Shown in pieces: positions 10,820-22,945 of a DNA stretch of 64,000 nucleotides (positions within the stretch are counted from its first letter, which is position 1; each line of letters opens with the position of its first letter). A model generated the notes under the pieces. That model worked only from the letters and a program-made list of their open reading frames with translations. It made no database searches and was not told the DNA's origin. The stretch is from Liolophura sinensis (taxonomy: Eukaryota > Mollusca > Polyplacophora > Chitonida > Chitonidae), in NCBI RefSeq assembly GCF_032854445.1, contig NC_088300.1, positions 32,099,608-32,163,607 on the forward strand, written 5' to 3'. A program made the translations under genes and the position numbers.

Positions 10820-12495
10820 TTTGCCAGGGATGTTACCTGATGTCTCTACTGATGATAAAGTGCCATCTGGATACATAAGTCTATACACCACACTTCATTG
10901 GTCAAAAGAGATGTTCTTTTATTTTTTTTTCGTCTTCAAACATTATAATCTTTACGTTTTAAATCTACTTTGGTAAAAGATCTTCAAACACAAAAAGGAG
11001 TATTGCTGACTGAAAAATAGAATCTAGGTACAATTATCTTTGAGTATCTCTGAGCTAGAGATTGTATGATCAAGTTGTGAGTTTTCACAGCTGAGAGATA
11101 ATTAGTTTTTATCTTTACTATCAAATACTGTTGTCACTGAAGTTGCCAACCAGTGCCAACCCTCTGTAGGTTTTGAGCTGGGTGGTAGTCAACTTAATAA
11201 GGACTTTATTACTGGATTATCCCAAGTCTAGACAATCAGAAACTTCAAACTTATAACGGCATGTTCAACAACACAGACATGTTGTTTAACTGTCACCTGC
11301 AGGCTTTACTCATGCAGACACCAAGGTGAAAATGTTCTCTAATTAACATGAAATTTAATACAAAACTCAGCATCGATCATCCAACATAAATCCAAAACAC
11401 TGATATTCACAATTTACATGTCCTTTGCAGACTGTTCTTTTGTCGAACATGTACAAAACTTCCTAGTTAGTATTACTCATAGTTTTCATCTATTCTTGTT
11501 CATTTCCCTATACCTTCTCAATTTCTGTAGCCACGCCTTCAAGCAGCTGAAATGCTTTTTTCAGTTTTAATGTACAGTTTTAGCAAATTCCAGAGTCTAA
11601 ATCCTATCTTCAGATATGTTCAACTTTTCTGTACATATTATTTATCATCATAAAGATTTACCTTCTTAATCTACATAGAAAATACAGTCATGATTTTTAT
11701 AGATACTAAACAGAACAGTGCCAAACCTTGCCTTAACCTAAGAGGAAGGTGGAAAGGGGTTAATTATGGAAAAAATGGGAATTCAAGGGAAATAACTCTA
11801 CTAAGAATCTGTTGCAAAAGGTTCATAGCCATTCATTCAATTTGTGCAACATCCTCCTGAGCATATATGAAAACTTTTCTATAATTAGATGTTGCTCAGC
11901 CCTTTGGTATTTGTTTATATGTAAGGATCAAACTTTTCCCATACCCATTTTTATAACGGTACCTTTTTTGTACCAAATTAAAATTTTCCTGGTTATTATT
12001 TAAGAAAGTTCCTTTATTAACAAAGAAATATTAGAACTATACGTCTAATTTATCATAAAATTATATTTTCATGATGTGGAGAGAAGTACACTTGAATAAA
12101 AATTTACCACTGACAGGCTGCCACAATACTCTGCCTACTGTGTTACCTTCTATGAATTAGTTATTTATTTGTTCGTGACTGCTGAAGCAACAATGTGTTA
12201 ATAAAAACTAAGCTTAATAACAACTCTGTTTACATAAAGTGTTAATTGCTGACAATGTTTCAATGAAAACATTATATCAGTCTGATGAGACATGGATGGA
12301 AGGCAGAATGAAAATAATTGTATAAAACAATCCGTCAGCAGAAGGTAACGCATAACAACAAATATATATCTGTATATACTAAAGGCTTGACAATAAACAC
12401 ATCATGTTTTTAACGAATGAGGTGAAATGTGAATAAATGTTTTTCTTAAGAGCATCATCAAATAAATATTCTTAAATAGCTGCCACAGTTCTATG
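10820..12495. other. AT-rich putative intron
   Basis: Only short AT-rich frames occur. I see no repeat family member and no convincing exon. It lies between the large exon and the upstream exon candidates. Confidence 0.45.
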
Positions 12496-12499
12496 TTAG

Positions 12500-12608
12500 C
12501 AACATCAATGCCCGGTTTTCTCCCAACATAATGCTGGCTGCCGTTGTATAAGTGAAATATTCTTGAGTATGGCGTAAAACACCAATCACATAAATAAATC
12601 AAATAAAT
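12500..12608 (+). mobile_element. tRNA-SINE, 5'-truncated copy
   Basis: Only the 3' body is present: CCCGGTTTTCTCCCAACATA, the GTATAAGTGAAATATTCTTG core, GGCGTAAAACACCAATCA and an A/T-rich tail. The tRNA head and the middle are missing, as in a truncated retroposed copy. Confidence 0.9.
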
Positions 12609-12710
12609 CATATAGTTAATATCTTTATACAGATCTGAACATGTGATAACAGCAGGCTTTTATTTATGAGGCTGTATATAAATGTATTAATAGCACTTAC
12701 ATTCCACATG

Positions 12711-12770
12711 TGTATATATATATACACACACACACATGCACACACACACACACGCACACACACATGTACA
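12711..12770. repeat. TA/CA microsatellite
   Basis: A short TATATA block runs into about 45 bp of CA repeats with single ATG and CG interruptions. Confidence 0.9.
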
Positions 12771-13205
12771 TTAAAGGGTTTGGGACTACAAGGTGATTGA
12801 CCTTTGACATTTCAAATTGACAGCCAATCACATTGTGGCTACCTAACAACATTGCTTAAACTTTTTTCAGCACCAGTATGTTTTGAGAATTGTAAAAAGT
12901 ATACTGCTTCATGCTAAAGTGAATTACACTAAAAATCATTACACCGAAACAAAATTAACCAGACACAAGTATTACAAACATAAACATCTGCCAGTATCCC
13001 TGTCTTTTTTTTTCTTCTCCTATTTAATCAATACACATAAAACCTTATACCAATTTTAGCTTTCCTGCAGGATATATTCATAATTTCACATTAGTCTATC
13101 ACTGACTAAACATCAGATCCGAGTATCAGAAATGAAGAGGAGAGCATCAAATCCCAACTGGCTGCTACACATGACTGGCTATTTGTCAGACACACAAAGA
13201 ATTAC

Positions 13206-13263
13206 CTACATGCCCAGCTGTGGTGTCCTGAAACTGCCCCAGTGGCCCGCTGCCCTTATTCAT
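13206..13263 (-). CDS. Candidate alternative first coding exon
   Basis: On the minus strand an ATG at 13263 opens a 19-codon frame (MNKGSGPLGQFQDTTAGHV), ending in phase 1 at the donor GTAG/GTAATT. That phase is the one the large exon at 10361 requires and would give V-G-S-F-P at the junction. An in-frame TGA lies nine codons before the ATG, so this would have to be an initiating exon or start at an acceptor very close to it. The segment is GC-richer than its surroundings. It cannot follow the 14414-14370 exon without a stop, so it would be an alternative start. Chance is possible, because the frame is short. Confidence 0.28.
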
Positions 13264-14369
13264 GCTGCTGTACTGCCTGTCTTTCTTTCACCTGCCTTGA
13301 GGTTGTAAGGTCAACCCCTGGCAAGCTTGCCAGGACACAGTTCACAGCTGTCCGTCAGGATATCGTGCACACAAAAAAACTGGACAGTATATTTTTTACC
13401 TATGTGAGGCCCTGCAGGGGAGCTTTGCAGCGGAGTGGTGTGACTGACTGCCCCTTGCAGCTAGTAACTATTAACACTCCACAGCATGCAATCAAACTGC
13501 ATCCTGTCCCAATAAGTACATTTGTTTTGTTTTTTTGGTTCTTTTTTTTTTAGTATACCAAATTTTTCTCTTTTTTTCACTATTGTGTTTTACCTGATTA
13601 GCAGGAGTAATTTCTTTCCCTAATTCAAGCTTTTGTTTCACATAATTGTCCATGTTCTAAATGACGATTAGTAAAAACTGCCTTTATAAGAGAAAAAAAA
13701 TCAAGAATTTCCATCAAATAAACCATAAATGTATCTGTGCAAAGCTTTCAATGTGTCTGGTATTTTCCTACTGAATGACACAATTACAAGACACAATCCC
13801 CCAAAACTGGGATCTAGGAGACTTTACTGAACTAGTATTGCTCCACATATTCAGTTCTTACAAACCATGGTGAGTAAGATCTTAACACCTGGTCACACCT
13901 GACAGGTATTGTGTTGTTCAGGTTGAGGTTTGTCAATTGGCATTGTATGGTTAACAAGAGCAGAGTCCAGTTTGCCCTTACTGAGCCTCCTTGTATCTAT
14001 AGAGAGCAGATGAAAATGGCCCTGGTCAATCAGCCAACCACTGGCGGAGGTTCCCCCGCTATATAGGTAGATATACATAGTGCTAGATAGAGTAAACACG
14101 ATATACATATTGACCTGTTAAAAGAGGGTACAGGCAGTGAGCTTGTGTCCAGTATAGCCAGTCCTGACCACAGCACTGCTGCTAACTAAGGCAGACTGCG
14201 TGCTGACCCAATGTGACCTCTGTGAGGTGACCTGCTTTCCCTCAGTCAGGAGCATCTATGGGTCAGTGGGGCAAGCCTAACTCACCTTGTCTTCCCATGA
14301 CCACATCCCCCCTCCCACTGTCAGGACAACTTACCCCCTCCCCTCACCCACACTACTCCCCACTCTCAC

Positions 14370-14414
14370 CAGTCACATCCAGTGCTATACCAGCCCGGGA
14401 CAGAGTGGGCAAAC
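14370..14414 (-). CDS. Candidate 45-nt exon joined to the large exon
   Basis: A very strong minus-strand acceptor (about 60 nt of pyrimidine ending TTTTTCCCCTCCAG) precedes 14414, and a good donor (GACTG/GTGAGAG) follows 14370. The exon is 45 nt, entering and leaving in phase 1. Its reading GLPTLSRAGIALDVTG continues into SFPNRTDV of the large exon without a stop, and the upstream candidate at 15162-14823 also exits in phase 1. A second donor (CAAG/GTGAGT) at 14286/14285 would give a longer form that contains a stop in this frame. Splice-site quality and phase agreement are seen directly; use in a real mRNA is inferred. Confidence 0.45.
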
Positions 14415-14822
14415 CTGGAGGGGAAAAATAGAGAGAGAGAGAGAAAAAAAAAAGAAAAAAAAAAGCACACAGAAAAGTCTGAGAAGTATTGCAGTATTGA
14501 CATCTGCATGAGAAACAGCTGCTAATCAGATTTAAAAAAAGGCGTTTACAATATTTCTTTCTCTTCACTTCCCTACCACATACGCCCTTTACAAGAGAGG
14601 CTTATCCCAAATGACTTTGCCTCTACTCCCTTCAACATAAAAAAAAACAAAAGCTGGACATTGTTATTAAGGGCAGTCATTAGCTACACTATCTAATTTA
14701 CATATCCAATTAGGCCATGCGTGCACAATTACATAGAAATGCTACCCAGCATTTTTCTCCATGCTGCAAAGAACTGACCTATCTCACCATCATTTCATTC
14801 AATGTGTGATGAATCAACTCAC

Positions 14823-15162
14823 CTATATGTACTTGTGCTGGTGTCAATTTATTGTTCACCCAGCTGGTCAATGACACAGCCCCGAACCATAAACATCTCT
14901 CAGGTAGCTGCTTAGCGGACTTATTACCAGTAACGGCAGCATTGCTGTACGGCATATGAACAGTATTATATAGCCAGTCTTGACTACATGCACTTTCACA
15001 GCAGGATTCAGCAGGACACTTCTCTTGCTTATTTTGATTACATAATGGCAAATTAGGCATTCTCCAGCAATTCCATTCATGGCAGTTTGCAGCTGGTCTC
15101 ACAGAAATGAATGCAGCATCAAAATATAGAAGTAGAAAAGAGTTTTGTCTTGTCCGTTTCAT
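14823..15162 (-). CDS. Candidate upstream exon, Cys-rich, may contain the start
   Basis: An ATG at 15162 opens 113 codons plus one base up to a strong donor (ACATATAG/GTGAGTTG) at 14823. The exit phase is 1, which suits both the 45-nt exon and the large exon. The frame reads MKRTRQNSFLLLYFDAAFIS, then a Cys-rich stretch with eight cysteines within about 35 residues, then a region ending TPAQVHIG. Spliced with the next two segments it gives one open frame of about 679 codons. An internal acceptor (CATTTCTGTGAG near 15096) is an alternative 5' boundary. No domain was recognised. A Cys-rich N-terminus on a nuclear-looking protein is odd, which lowers confidence. Confidence 0.3.
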
Positions 15163-15527
15163 GTCAACGTATTTGTACTTTGTACATACATTTAGTGCTA
15201 TCTTTTATTTACATGCACCCTTGGTAAAACTATCTCTTTGGATACCCACGAGTGAAACACATTCCTTAAACAAGATTCCTTACCTTTAACAGGTTTGAAA
15301 GACTAGATAACAAATTTAGCCATAAATACTATCAGATATCAAGTCAATGTAGTAAATTTTCGCCTCACAGTAACGGCATACCGTTGCTAAGGTCTGATCA
15401 TTGATTGGTTAAATCTGCCTGAGAGAAAGTGTGTGAGAGAGGGAGAGAGTGCCGGACAATGCACAAGCTATGTGTGTGGTTGGAGCGCCGGCGAGTATTT
15501 ATATGTGTAAGGTCAACCCTTGCAATT

Positions 15528-15553
15528 CCCCCCCCCCCCCCCCCCCCCCCCCC
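15528..15553. repeat. C homopolymer, 26 bp
   Basis: An uninterrupted run of 26 C, followed by ACCCACCCCC. Its length should be treated as uncertain, because such runs are prone to sequencing error. Confidence 0.9.
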
Positions 15554-16339
15554 ACCCACCCCCTACATCTCGCTGTCCAACAATAGAAGTTTGAGGGCAG
15601 TGAATGCTGTGGTCAGCATGTGTGATAGTGTACACAGAGCTTAAAACAGGGTATCTCCCAGGGCATTGGCCAGGCAGATTGGAGTCTGACTCATTAAAAC
15701 ACATAGTCAGTTATCTGACCTGATTACTGACCAGTCCAGAGCAGACTTCAAATCTGACCAAGAGCTATATGCACACCCTGCATTCTCCTCTTGACCTATA
15801 ACTAAGGTCCAGTGTAGCCATAGAGATAAGGGCAGTCTATGCTTAGCATGCACTCTGATCTGCACCCACCACCCAAACTTTTCCTTTTATGCCACCCCCA
15901 CCCCCCACCCCCCAATAAGGTTCTCTCGCTAAATACCCTCTACTCTCACATCTGCAGTTTGATCCACTTTTTTTTTTTTTACCCCGACATGACCTTCTAA
16001 TAAACTGTAAGTTTAGTCTGATTTTATATATACGTTTCTCCTGTCTGTGATATTTTATCCACCCTGATTCTCTTTGAACACCTTTACACCATTCATGTAC
16101 ATGTATATCCAGACTCCAGTGCAAATCCATCAACCTATATCCTTGTAGAAACAAAATATGCGGATGAGTAGAACACTTCACCCTCATGATTTTCCATTCC
16201 CACTTCACCCTATCTCTCCTTGTTGCCGTACGGTATGTACATTTAATTCAACTGCATGGCATGGATTCAAGAAAGAGATCTTTTACTGATGTCGAAACTT
16301 AAATTCCACATACAAAAAGTTTAAATTCTGATACCCGTA

Positions 16340-16545
16340 TTCCTCAACCTTTTTCGCTTTTGAAAGAGTAACTTTCATTTTCATTCACGGACCTATTTTA
16401 TTTGATTTTCGGAAACAGAACTACAGTGGTTTGGTTGTTCCATTTCAGGGCTTCATAAAAGAATAAGCTTATCGCTCTACACAGAATAACGCCCTCTGAA
16501 TATGCGTGAATAAACACCTTGCCTTAGATGCAAAAAGTTTTAGAA
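16340..16545. mobile_element. MITE copy (about 200-bp TIR family)
   Basis: It starts after a TA with TTCCTCAACCTTTTTCGC and ends with CAAAAAGTTTTAGAAT, an inexact inverted copy of the start. The interior GGGCTTCATAAAAGAATAAG and ACAGAATAACGCCCTC segments match the copy at 21412-21620. Confidence 0.75.
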
Positions 16546-16709
16546 TCACAGCGGATTTATCTTAAAATAACACCATTTACTTATTCACACATGTTGACTC
16601 ATGGGCTACAAAAACAACACCCTAAATACAGTTTCAAAGTTTGTCTGAAGTGAGGTCAAAACTGGCTTAATGGGATCAGCCACTGAACTCCAGAACACAA
16701 AATCATTTG

Positions 16710-16775
16710 GCTATATGTTTATTTATTTGACTGGTGTTTTTACACCGTAATCAAGAATATTTCACTAACACTATG
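16710..16775 (-). mobile_element. tRNA-SINE 3' fragment
   Basis: TTTATTTGACTGGTGTTTTT, then an AATCAAGAATATTTCACT match to the reversed 3' end of the SINE. The rest is lost. Confidence 0.65.
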
Positions 16776-16834
16776 GCAGAATTTTAATATGTGTTGCAAG
16801 TTTTCTACTCTATCTCTGCATCATGTTCTCTGCA

Positions 16835-16849
16835 CCCCCCCCCCCCCCC
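16835..16849. repeat. C homopolymer, 15 bp
   Basis: A run of 15 C followed by TCTC. Confidence 0.85.
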
Positions 16850-17418
16850 TCTCAAACATACATCTTGCTTTTGCACGTGTTACCCAGTTATAAGTAGAGC
16901 TATTCCTTTGTCCAGTGCACATATGGTGTTTTATCCTACAGCCTTCCTCATGACAGTACAATAGCTCCCCTTCACTGGACCCCAGAAAACTATGTTCACC
17001 TTAAATGACCCCAGTCCAGGCCAGCTAACCTACTTTTGACCAGTCATGGACTGACCGACTATACAGTTTCCCCCTCCCAGCCCCTATAGTCTTCCCCCTT
17101 GACCCCAGAACAAGCCGGTCACTCTTGACCATAGCTGCATCTCTCTCACACAACTTGATATCTCCACACGCGGACTCTGATGATTATATGTATATATGTA
17201 TTCAAGTCATAAAAGGTCCTTCTTCATCCATTTCTGTATGCACTGTCAACCTTACGATGCCTGTACATATGCATGCCTATAATATGTTTATATATACACG
17301 CAATTCTTACTCTTTTATTACAAATGCACTAATATTGAAAAATGTACATACATTTAACAAAGAAAAAGTTTATTTCTCTATACATGTAGTATTGTTTTTT
17401 TTGTTGTTGTTGTTGATT

Positions 17419-17600
17419 AAGTCGTAAAGCAGCTATGGTGCTTGATCTTTTGGACACATGGGGTGTGGGTTCAAATCTGGTCTTGGGCATGGTATCTATT
17501 GATTCCTCCTATCTCACAGTTTGTTGGGCCGTGGTGACAATGAGAAGTGGACAATGCTCCTGAGGTACAGTTTGCACACCTTAACGTTCATCTAAGATCA
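17419..17600 (+). mobile_element. Second tRNA-like SINE type, diverged
   Basis: A box-B-like GTGGGTTCAAATCTGG follows a TGGTGCTTGATCTTTTGGAC region. The same order (TTTGATCA, GGACACA, GGTGTGGGTTCAAGCC) occurs on the minus strand at 20580-20705, so this is a small dispersed family with a tRNA-like head. The 3' extent was not determined. Confidence 0.45.
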
Positions 17601-17699
17601 CTTTTGTTCCACCAATGTGATGTTTATGCATGAACACCACGTGAGAATGTTACTCTGCAACCTTCCAGGGGACGATGGTTTACATCACCATCGTTTTTA

Positions 17700-19700
17700 A
17701 GTTGGGTACAAATAAATAATCCCCAGCACGTGTATAGTTACTAGCTCTTAGTAACAGGAAGTTCATTCAAAGTAAAGTTCCAACCATTTATATCCTGGTA
17801 TATTAAACTTTTGTTAAACCATTATGCGAATGGTATCTCCGGAAATTGGGAGTTATCTTGCACAAAGGCGAGAAAATGAAACCAGCATCGTGGGTTCAGA
17901 GGGTATATTAATGAAAGACTGTTCCACTCTATTTCCTATTCATATCAGATCGCATCACTAAAAATCCTATATAGTTATACACATATATGCACTTTTCATC
18001 CTCGAATCTCATCTTATTTACAAACAGAAACTCCTTGCCTGTGCACCCAGCTTATCCCCTCCCACTTCCTGTCATGTGCCTTAGTGCAATCTACTTCAGA
18101 CTACGACCCCAGGATGTCTATGATCCAACATTTCTAGTATTACCATTTTTCTTAATAGCCCACTTAAAAATGACAGATGACAGAAAAATAAAATAAATTT
18201 GAAAAAAAATACTAAAATAAAAAATCTGAAGTGCTTACACTCAATATCAGAATTGCACCTGTTAGCGTTCATTCGACTTGAGTCAATGTTTTTCGAGTTT
18301 TGCAAAAAAGATGTGTGATCTCTTCTCAAAGAGATTCTGACTAGATGTCATATGTGAAAACATTTTCATAAAAATAACCTGAACATAAATACTGGGGTAT
18401 GTTGTCCATACTTCTGAAACTTTCACAGAAAAGTAATAAAAATTTGTTTTTATATTTTTATATTTTTCTCCTTTTTTTCCCTTTAGGCTATCTTTTCAAA
18501 CTTGTCAAATGATGACAAAGTTGATTGCCAGTTGATATAGATAGCCATATTGTAAGCCATATACATATTAAAATCCACAGACCTACAGCGATTGTCATAA
18601 TCACACATTACTGATAATTGAGGCAGTCAGAGATCAAAGCCAAGCATCGCTGATTTTTTTTTTTTTTTATCTTCCCTTACAAGCAGATGTATCTGCGCTG
18701 AGAAAGGCCTGTCACAGTTTCTGTCAGCCTGTTGTAAAAGTATACACAGCGCATACACATCTTCATTGCTGAACCCGAAAATTCAACATCAAAATATCAA
18801 ACAGCATATAAACTTAATATCTGACACCTACACATAAGTAGATGACTTCTTCATACTCATACCTGTGATTTATGTGTCTTACATGTATATCATGTAGATC
18901 ACACCTTGAAAAACAGGTATTTAACTGTAGTCTTGTTCACCTTGACATTAAAGTAATCGTCATTAATCTTGCCCAGGTTTATACAGAAGGACATATACAA
19001 TACAAAGGTGATTGTAATGAGTCTCTTTCCTAGCATTTTTTTCCCCAAATGATCACTGCTGACTGCTGCGGTACCTTATTTGGCTTAAAGCTATGACTTG
19101 ATAGCTGTAGCCTACAAAAGCTTTACCTTTAAAAAAAACAGTAAAGGACAAATTTTGCCATTTTTTATTTTTTGAAAAAAATATATAATTTAAGTAATCC
19201 ATTTGACTGATGCTTCATGCTGCGCTAAAATCTACACATTCTTTGACAATGAAAGACCAGGCATATTTATGGTGGTGGAGAAAGGAAAAAGGGCAGATCT
19301 CCAACTGGATAACCACGGGAAAAAATCACTAGGTACCTGACAAACCTCTATGATACTGACAAAATTACAAATCTGTCCCAGCAAGACCTGGATCTGAACT
19401 CATGTGACAAGGAACATGGTTTCTATAGAGGAAGCGTTTAGACCATACACACAGTTTGAAGTTGGAGAATTCATCTTTCAGAGATCCATATTAAATGTTG
19501 CACCAACTGAAACACTATCGATGCATGTTAAAAGCTAAAGACACAGGCTTCTCTTGCCTTGTGTACGGCATACTGTTGAAAAGTGAGGGACATGAATATA
19601 AAATGTTGTAAAGGATCTTCTTTTTTCAGCTGGACTTTTAGAGCATTGTATGGAGAGGCTTTCTTTACGGATCAGGTATTCCCCATCATCATAACTCCTG
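17700..19700. other. Non-coding stretch
   Basis: Short AT-rich frames only, with no repeat family recognised and no convincing exon. Confidence 0.45.
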
Positions 19701-19711
19701 CATACCTTATT

Positions 19712-19986
19712 TACATCAAGGGGGTTCTGTGGCCACGGCGTTAGCGCCAGCGTGGTGCATTGACCCAGCAGCCTCTCACCAATGCGGTCACTGAGAGTTG
19801 AACTCCAGCTCATGCTGACTTCCTCTCCGGTCGTAAGTGAGAAGGTCTGCCAGCAACCTACAGATGATCGTGGCTTTCCCGCTGGCTCTGCCCGCTTTCC
19901 TTCCACCATAATGCTGGCCGCATCGTATAAGTGAAATATTCTTGAGTACAGCGTAAAACATTAATGAAATAAACAAATAAATAAAT
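19712..19986 (+). mobile_element. tRNA-SINE, nearly full length
   Basis: The order is complete: a weakened tRNA head (GGCGTTAGCGCCAGCGTGG), CTCTCACCAATGCGGTCACT, GAGTTGAACTCCAGCTCATG at the box B position, TTCCTCTCCGGTCGTAAGTG, the CTCTGCCCGCTTTCC segment, TATAAGTGAAATATTCTTGA and an (AAAT)n tail. Substitutions across boxes A and B suggest an old, inactive copy. Confidence 0.92.
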
Positions 19987-20579
19987 ATACACTGTACATT
20001 AATATTGTGAGTCGAATATGCATATGTAATAAAGCTTGACTTTTTACATCACAAGCTTCTGTGTATTCTGATTGCAGCTTTCTTTAGGTTCATAAAGAAC
20101 AAAAAATGGCTAAGCAAGTCACAAAGAAAATAAAACTGAATCCCTTCATGCAGTCACTGTGAACATCAGGCCTGCAGCCTTAATCATTAAAAGTGTGACA
20201 AAGAGGTAAGCGTAATAGAGCATGAATTAGCAGGTATCATCAGCAGTGTTAGCTTAATACATTGTTATTTGCATCCCTTTCATAAGCACAGTAACAGACA
20301 ATGTCAATCTGCTTTGATATCTGCAGTGACCCTTACAAATTTTTTCAAAAAATGGCTTATAATTTGTGCTGAACCTGTAAGATGTCAGAGAAGACACCTA
20401 CAAAGCTTCAATCCAGTGAGACAATCTATTTTGAGAAGTCCATAAACATAAAAGCAGCCAAACTCTGCTGAAAATGTGTGAAACCATGTGAAGCTCAAAC
20501 TTTTCAACTCATTGATTATCATCAATGCCCTACAAATTCTGAGAGCGAAGGTATCTACAAATTCCCTGTCTATTGCTGG

Positions 20580-20705
20580 GCTTGAACCCACACCTCCTGT
20601 GTCCTAACAACTGATCAAAAGCACCAAAATAATGTGATCAGTTTGAGCCTGCACCTCATGTGTCCTAAAAATTGATCAAAAGCACCAAAATGATGGGATC
20701 ACTGA
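20580..20705 (-). repeat. 61-bp tandem duplication of a tRNA-like segment
   Basis: Two adjacent copies of about 61 bp share ATGTGTCCTAA and TTGATCAAAAGCACCAAAAT, with a reversed box-B-like stretch (GCTTGAACCCACACCTCCTG) at the start of each. It is related to the element at 17419-17600. Confidence 0.7.
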
Positions 20706-20879
20706 ATTTGAAACAAAAAAAAAAACAGTCTGGAAAACTGTTTCATGATAGACAGGTTATCAAGTGGTAAACCTATGGCCCACCTGGTACCGGTGACTAA
20801 TGTAAGATTGCGTTAGGATATCAGGCTATGATACCTTGTGAGATCAGATAAATGCAAGTGCAGTAGTCCTTCCAGAAAC

Positions 20880-21165
20880 TATCTGGTTTTCTCCATTATA
20901 TGTGCCATTTCCTCCAATACCTGTCTGGTTTCCTCCGGTAACTGTCCATTTTAATCCAGTAACTGTCTTTTTTTTCTCCAATACCTGTCTGGTTTCCTCC
21001 AGTAACTGTCCATTTTTAATCCAGTAACTGTCCATTTAATCCAGTAACTGTCCATTTTTCTCCAATACCTATCTGTTTTCCTCCAGTAACTGTCCATTTT
21101 CCTCTAGTATATGTCCATTTCTCTCCAACAGCTATCTGGTTTCCTCCAGTAACTATATTGTTATA
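20880..21165. repeat. About 20-bp minisatellite, about 13 copies
   Basis: Irregular tandem units of TCCAGTAACTGTCCATTTT and TCCAATACCTGTCTGGTTTCC. The two alternate and vary from 18 to 24 bp. ORFs crossing it on the minus strand are repeat translations. Confidence 0.85.
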
Positions 21166-21411
21166 TAACCATAAGCCATTTACTATACTGACATACCACA
21201 GTAATATCCTTGACTACAGTGTTATCCCTATCTAAAAAATAATGTTATCAGGTTTTATATTTTAAAAAAATAGTACCAATCTAGCTAATGTTGTTAGGTT
21301 CTTTATAACAAATTTGCTGACTGCAGCTGTTATGCAACTACATGAAGTGTCCAGCCACTACCTGACTGGCCCCTCCTCATCCTACATTCAATAGTAAATA
21401 TAATATTACAC

Positions 21412-21620
21412 TAATTCCTTAACTTTTCATGTATGAAAGAGTAACTTACAGAGCAATTTATACACAATTTTCATTGACTTTAAAAACCAAACTACATAAG
21501 TTGGATTGGCTAATTCCAGGGCTTCACAAAAAGAATAATTTTATCAGTCTAAACAGAATAATGCCCTCAGAATAAGCTTAAATAAACCCCTTGCAAACAT
21601 GCACAAAGGTTGAAGAATTA
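21412..21620. mobile_element. MITE copy with TA target sites
   Basis: TA followed by ATTCCTTAACTTTTCATG at the left, ACAAAGGTTGAAGAAT then TA at the right. The ends are inverted copies with mismatches. The interior CCAGGGCTTCACAAAAAGAA matches the copies at 16340 and 32310. Confidence 0.8.
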
Positions 21621-22510
21621 CAGTAAACCAAAGTTACTTTATACCACGTGAAGTTGATTGGTGTGAGAATGTGTTATACACAAAAATCAAGCATGACAAC
21701 AATTAGCAAAATAAAAATTAAACTGGTTTCACTGAGTGTTAGAGTTTTTTGGGGAGTGCTGGTTGGAGGTTCATGATTGTTCCTAACAGCTGATTTACCA
21801 GTCACTGAATAACTGTGCTTAGTAAAAGTTGCAATTATATTTGAGACCAATACCAGTGTAAGTATCACTTTAGGATGCCACAATATTTAACGCGACAAAG
21901 CCGTTGTTGTGCGCCTTGTTATGTAAATGTTTGTGCAGCGTTTGCAAACATCATGACAGCTATGACATATCTCTATGTCTGCATCAGTGACACCGGTACG
22001 AATAAACCGGACATGCTGTAACTGGAACAACAATACTAAGTACCCATGCCCGTAGATGCACGTGTATGCCCCAGATTTGGGTTCTGTCACAGCGCTGATT
22101 GCATGTAGTCAGGTATAAATGGTACATGGTAACTCAAATCCAGCAGAGGTCCAAGTACATTTATGGGTGCATTTCTCAGTTATAAAGAAGAAGCTGCATG
22201 AGGTGTCCTTCTTTCTTTGATTAACACACTACTATGTTAAACAACTTTTACCAATTCAACCGAACTGGACAAAAAAAGAAAATAAATAAAAAACAGTACA
22301 CTTATGTCTACAGTACAGGATCAGTACATGACTAGCCTTTTGTCAGTACACAAAATACTCTTAGGACTTATACCACCTAAAATAAAATAAACAACATATA
22401 AGGTGTCATTCATGAATATAATAGCTTATTTGACAAGCCTACATATCCCTAGTATGGTAGTACATACATTTCATGAAGTACCAGTTTGCTGTGTGTTCAC
22501 ATATACAAAT

Positions 22511-22513
<3 letters not shown>

Positions 22514-22554
<41 letters not shown>
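22514..22554. repeat. AT microsatellite
   Basis: About 20 uninterrupted AT units. Confidence 0.95.
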
Positions 22555-22556
<2 letters not shown>

Positions 22557-22945
22557 TACACACAGTAGCAGGTATGTCCACATATTCCTTTAATTTATGC
22601 AAATGTTTTCGCATGTTTTTTTAGCCCCATTCATATCTCTTGTGTAAATAAATGAGAATATTCTATTTCCAGCACTGACCAGCAGTCCTGTCGGACAAAA
22701 TGGTGATATATGTCATCACGTTTATAGCCAGAAGCGCCAACTGCAGAAATAGCCAGTTAATGGGGTCAGTGCTGTTCACTGGACTGTGCTGCTCGGTCTA
22801 TACTAGGTCAGGTGAGACTGGCTCATTAAGACAGGCCGGTCAAATGGTTCGCATGTCAGCTTACCTATACACCTGACAACCGATGTCAAATTCCCAATTC
22901 AGCGTGAACAGGCTATCCTTTACAGCAAATACAGATATTTACATG

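Noticed and set aside
17419-17500. Functional tRNA gene
   Set aside because: Only a box-B-like segment is convincing. The arms do not pair as a cloverleaf and a related tandem copy exists at 20580, so it is a SINE head.
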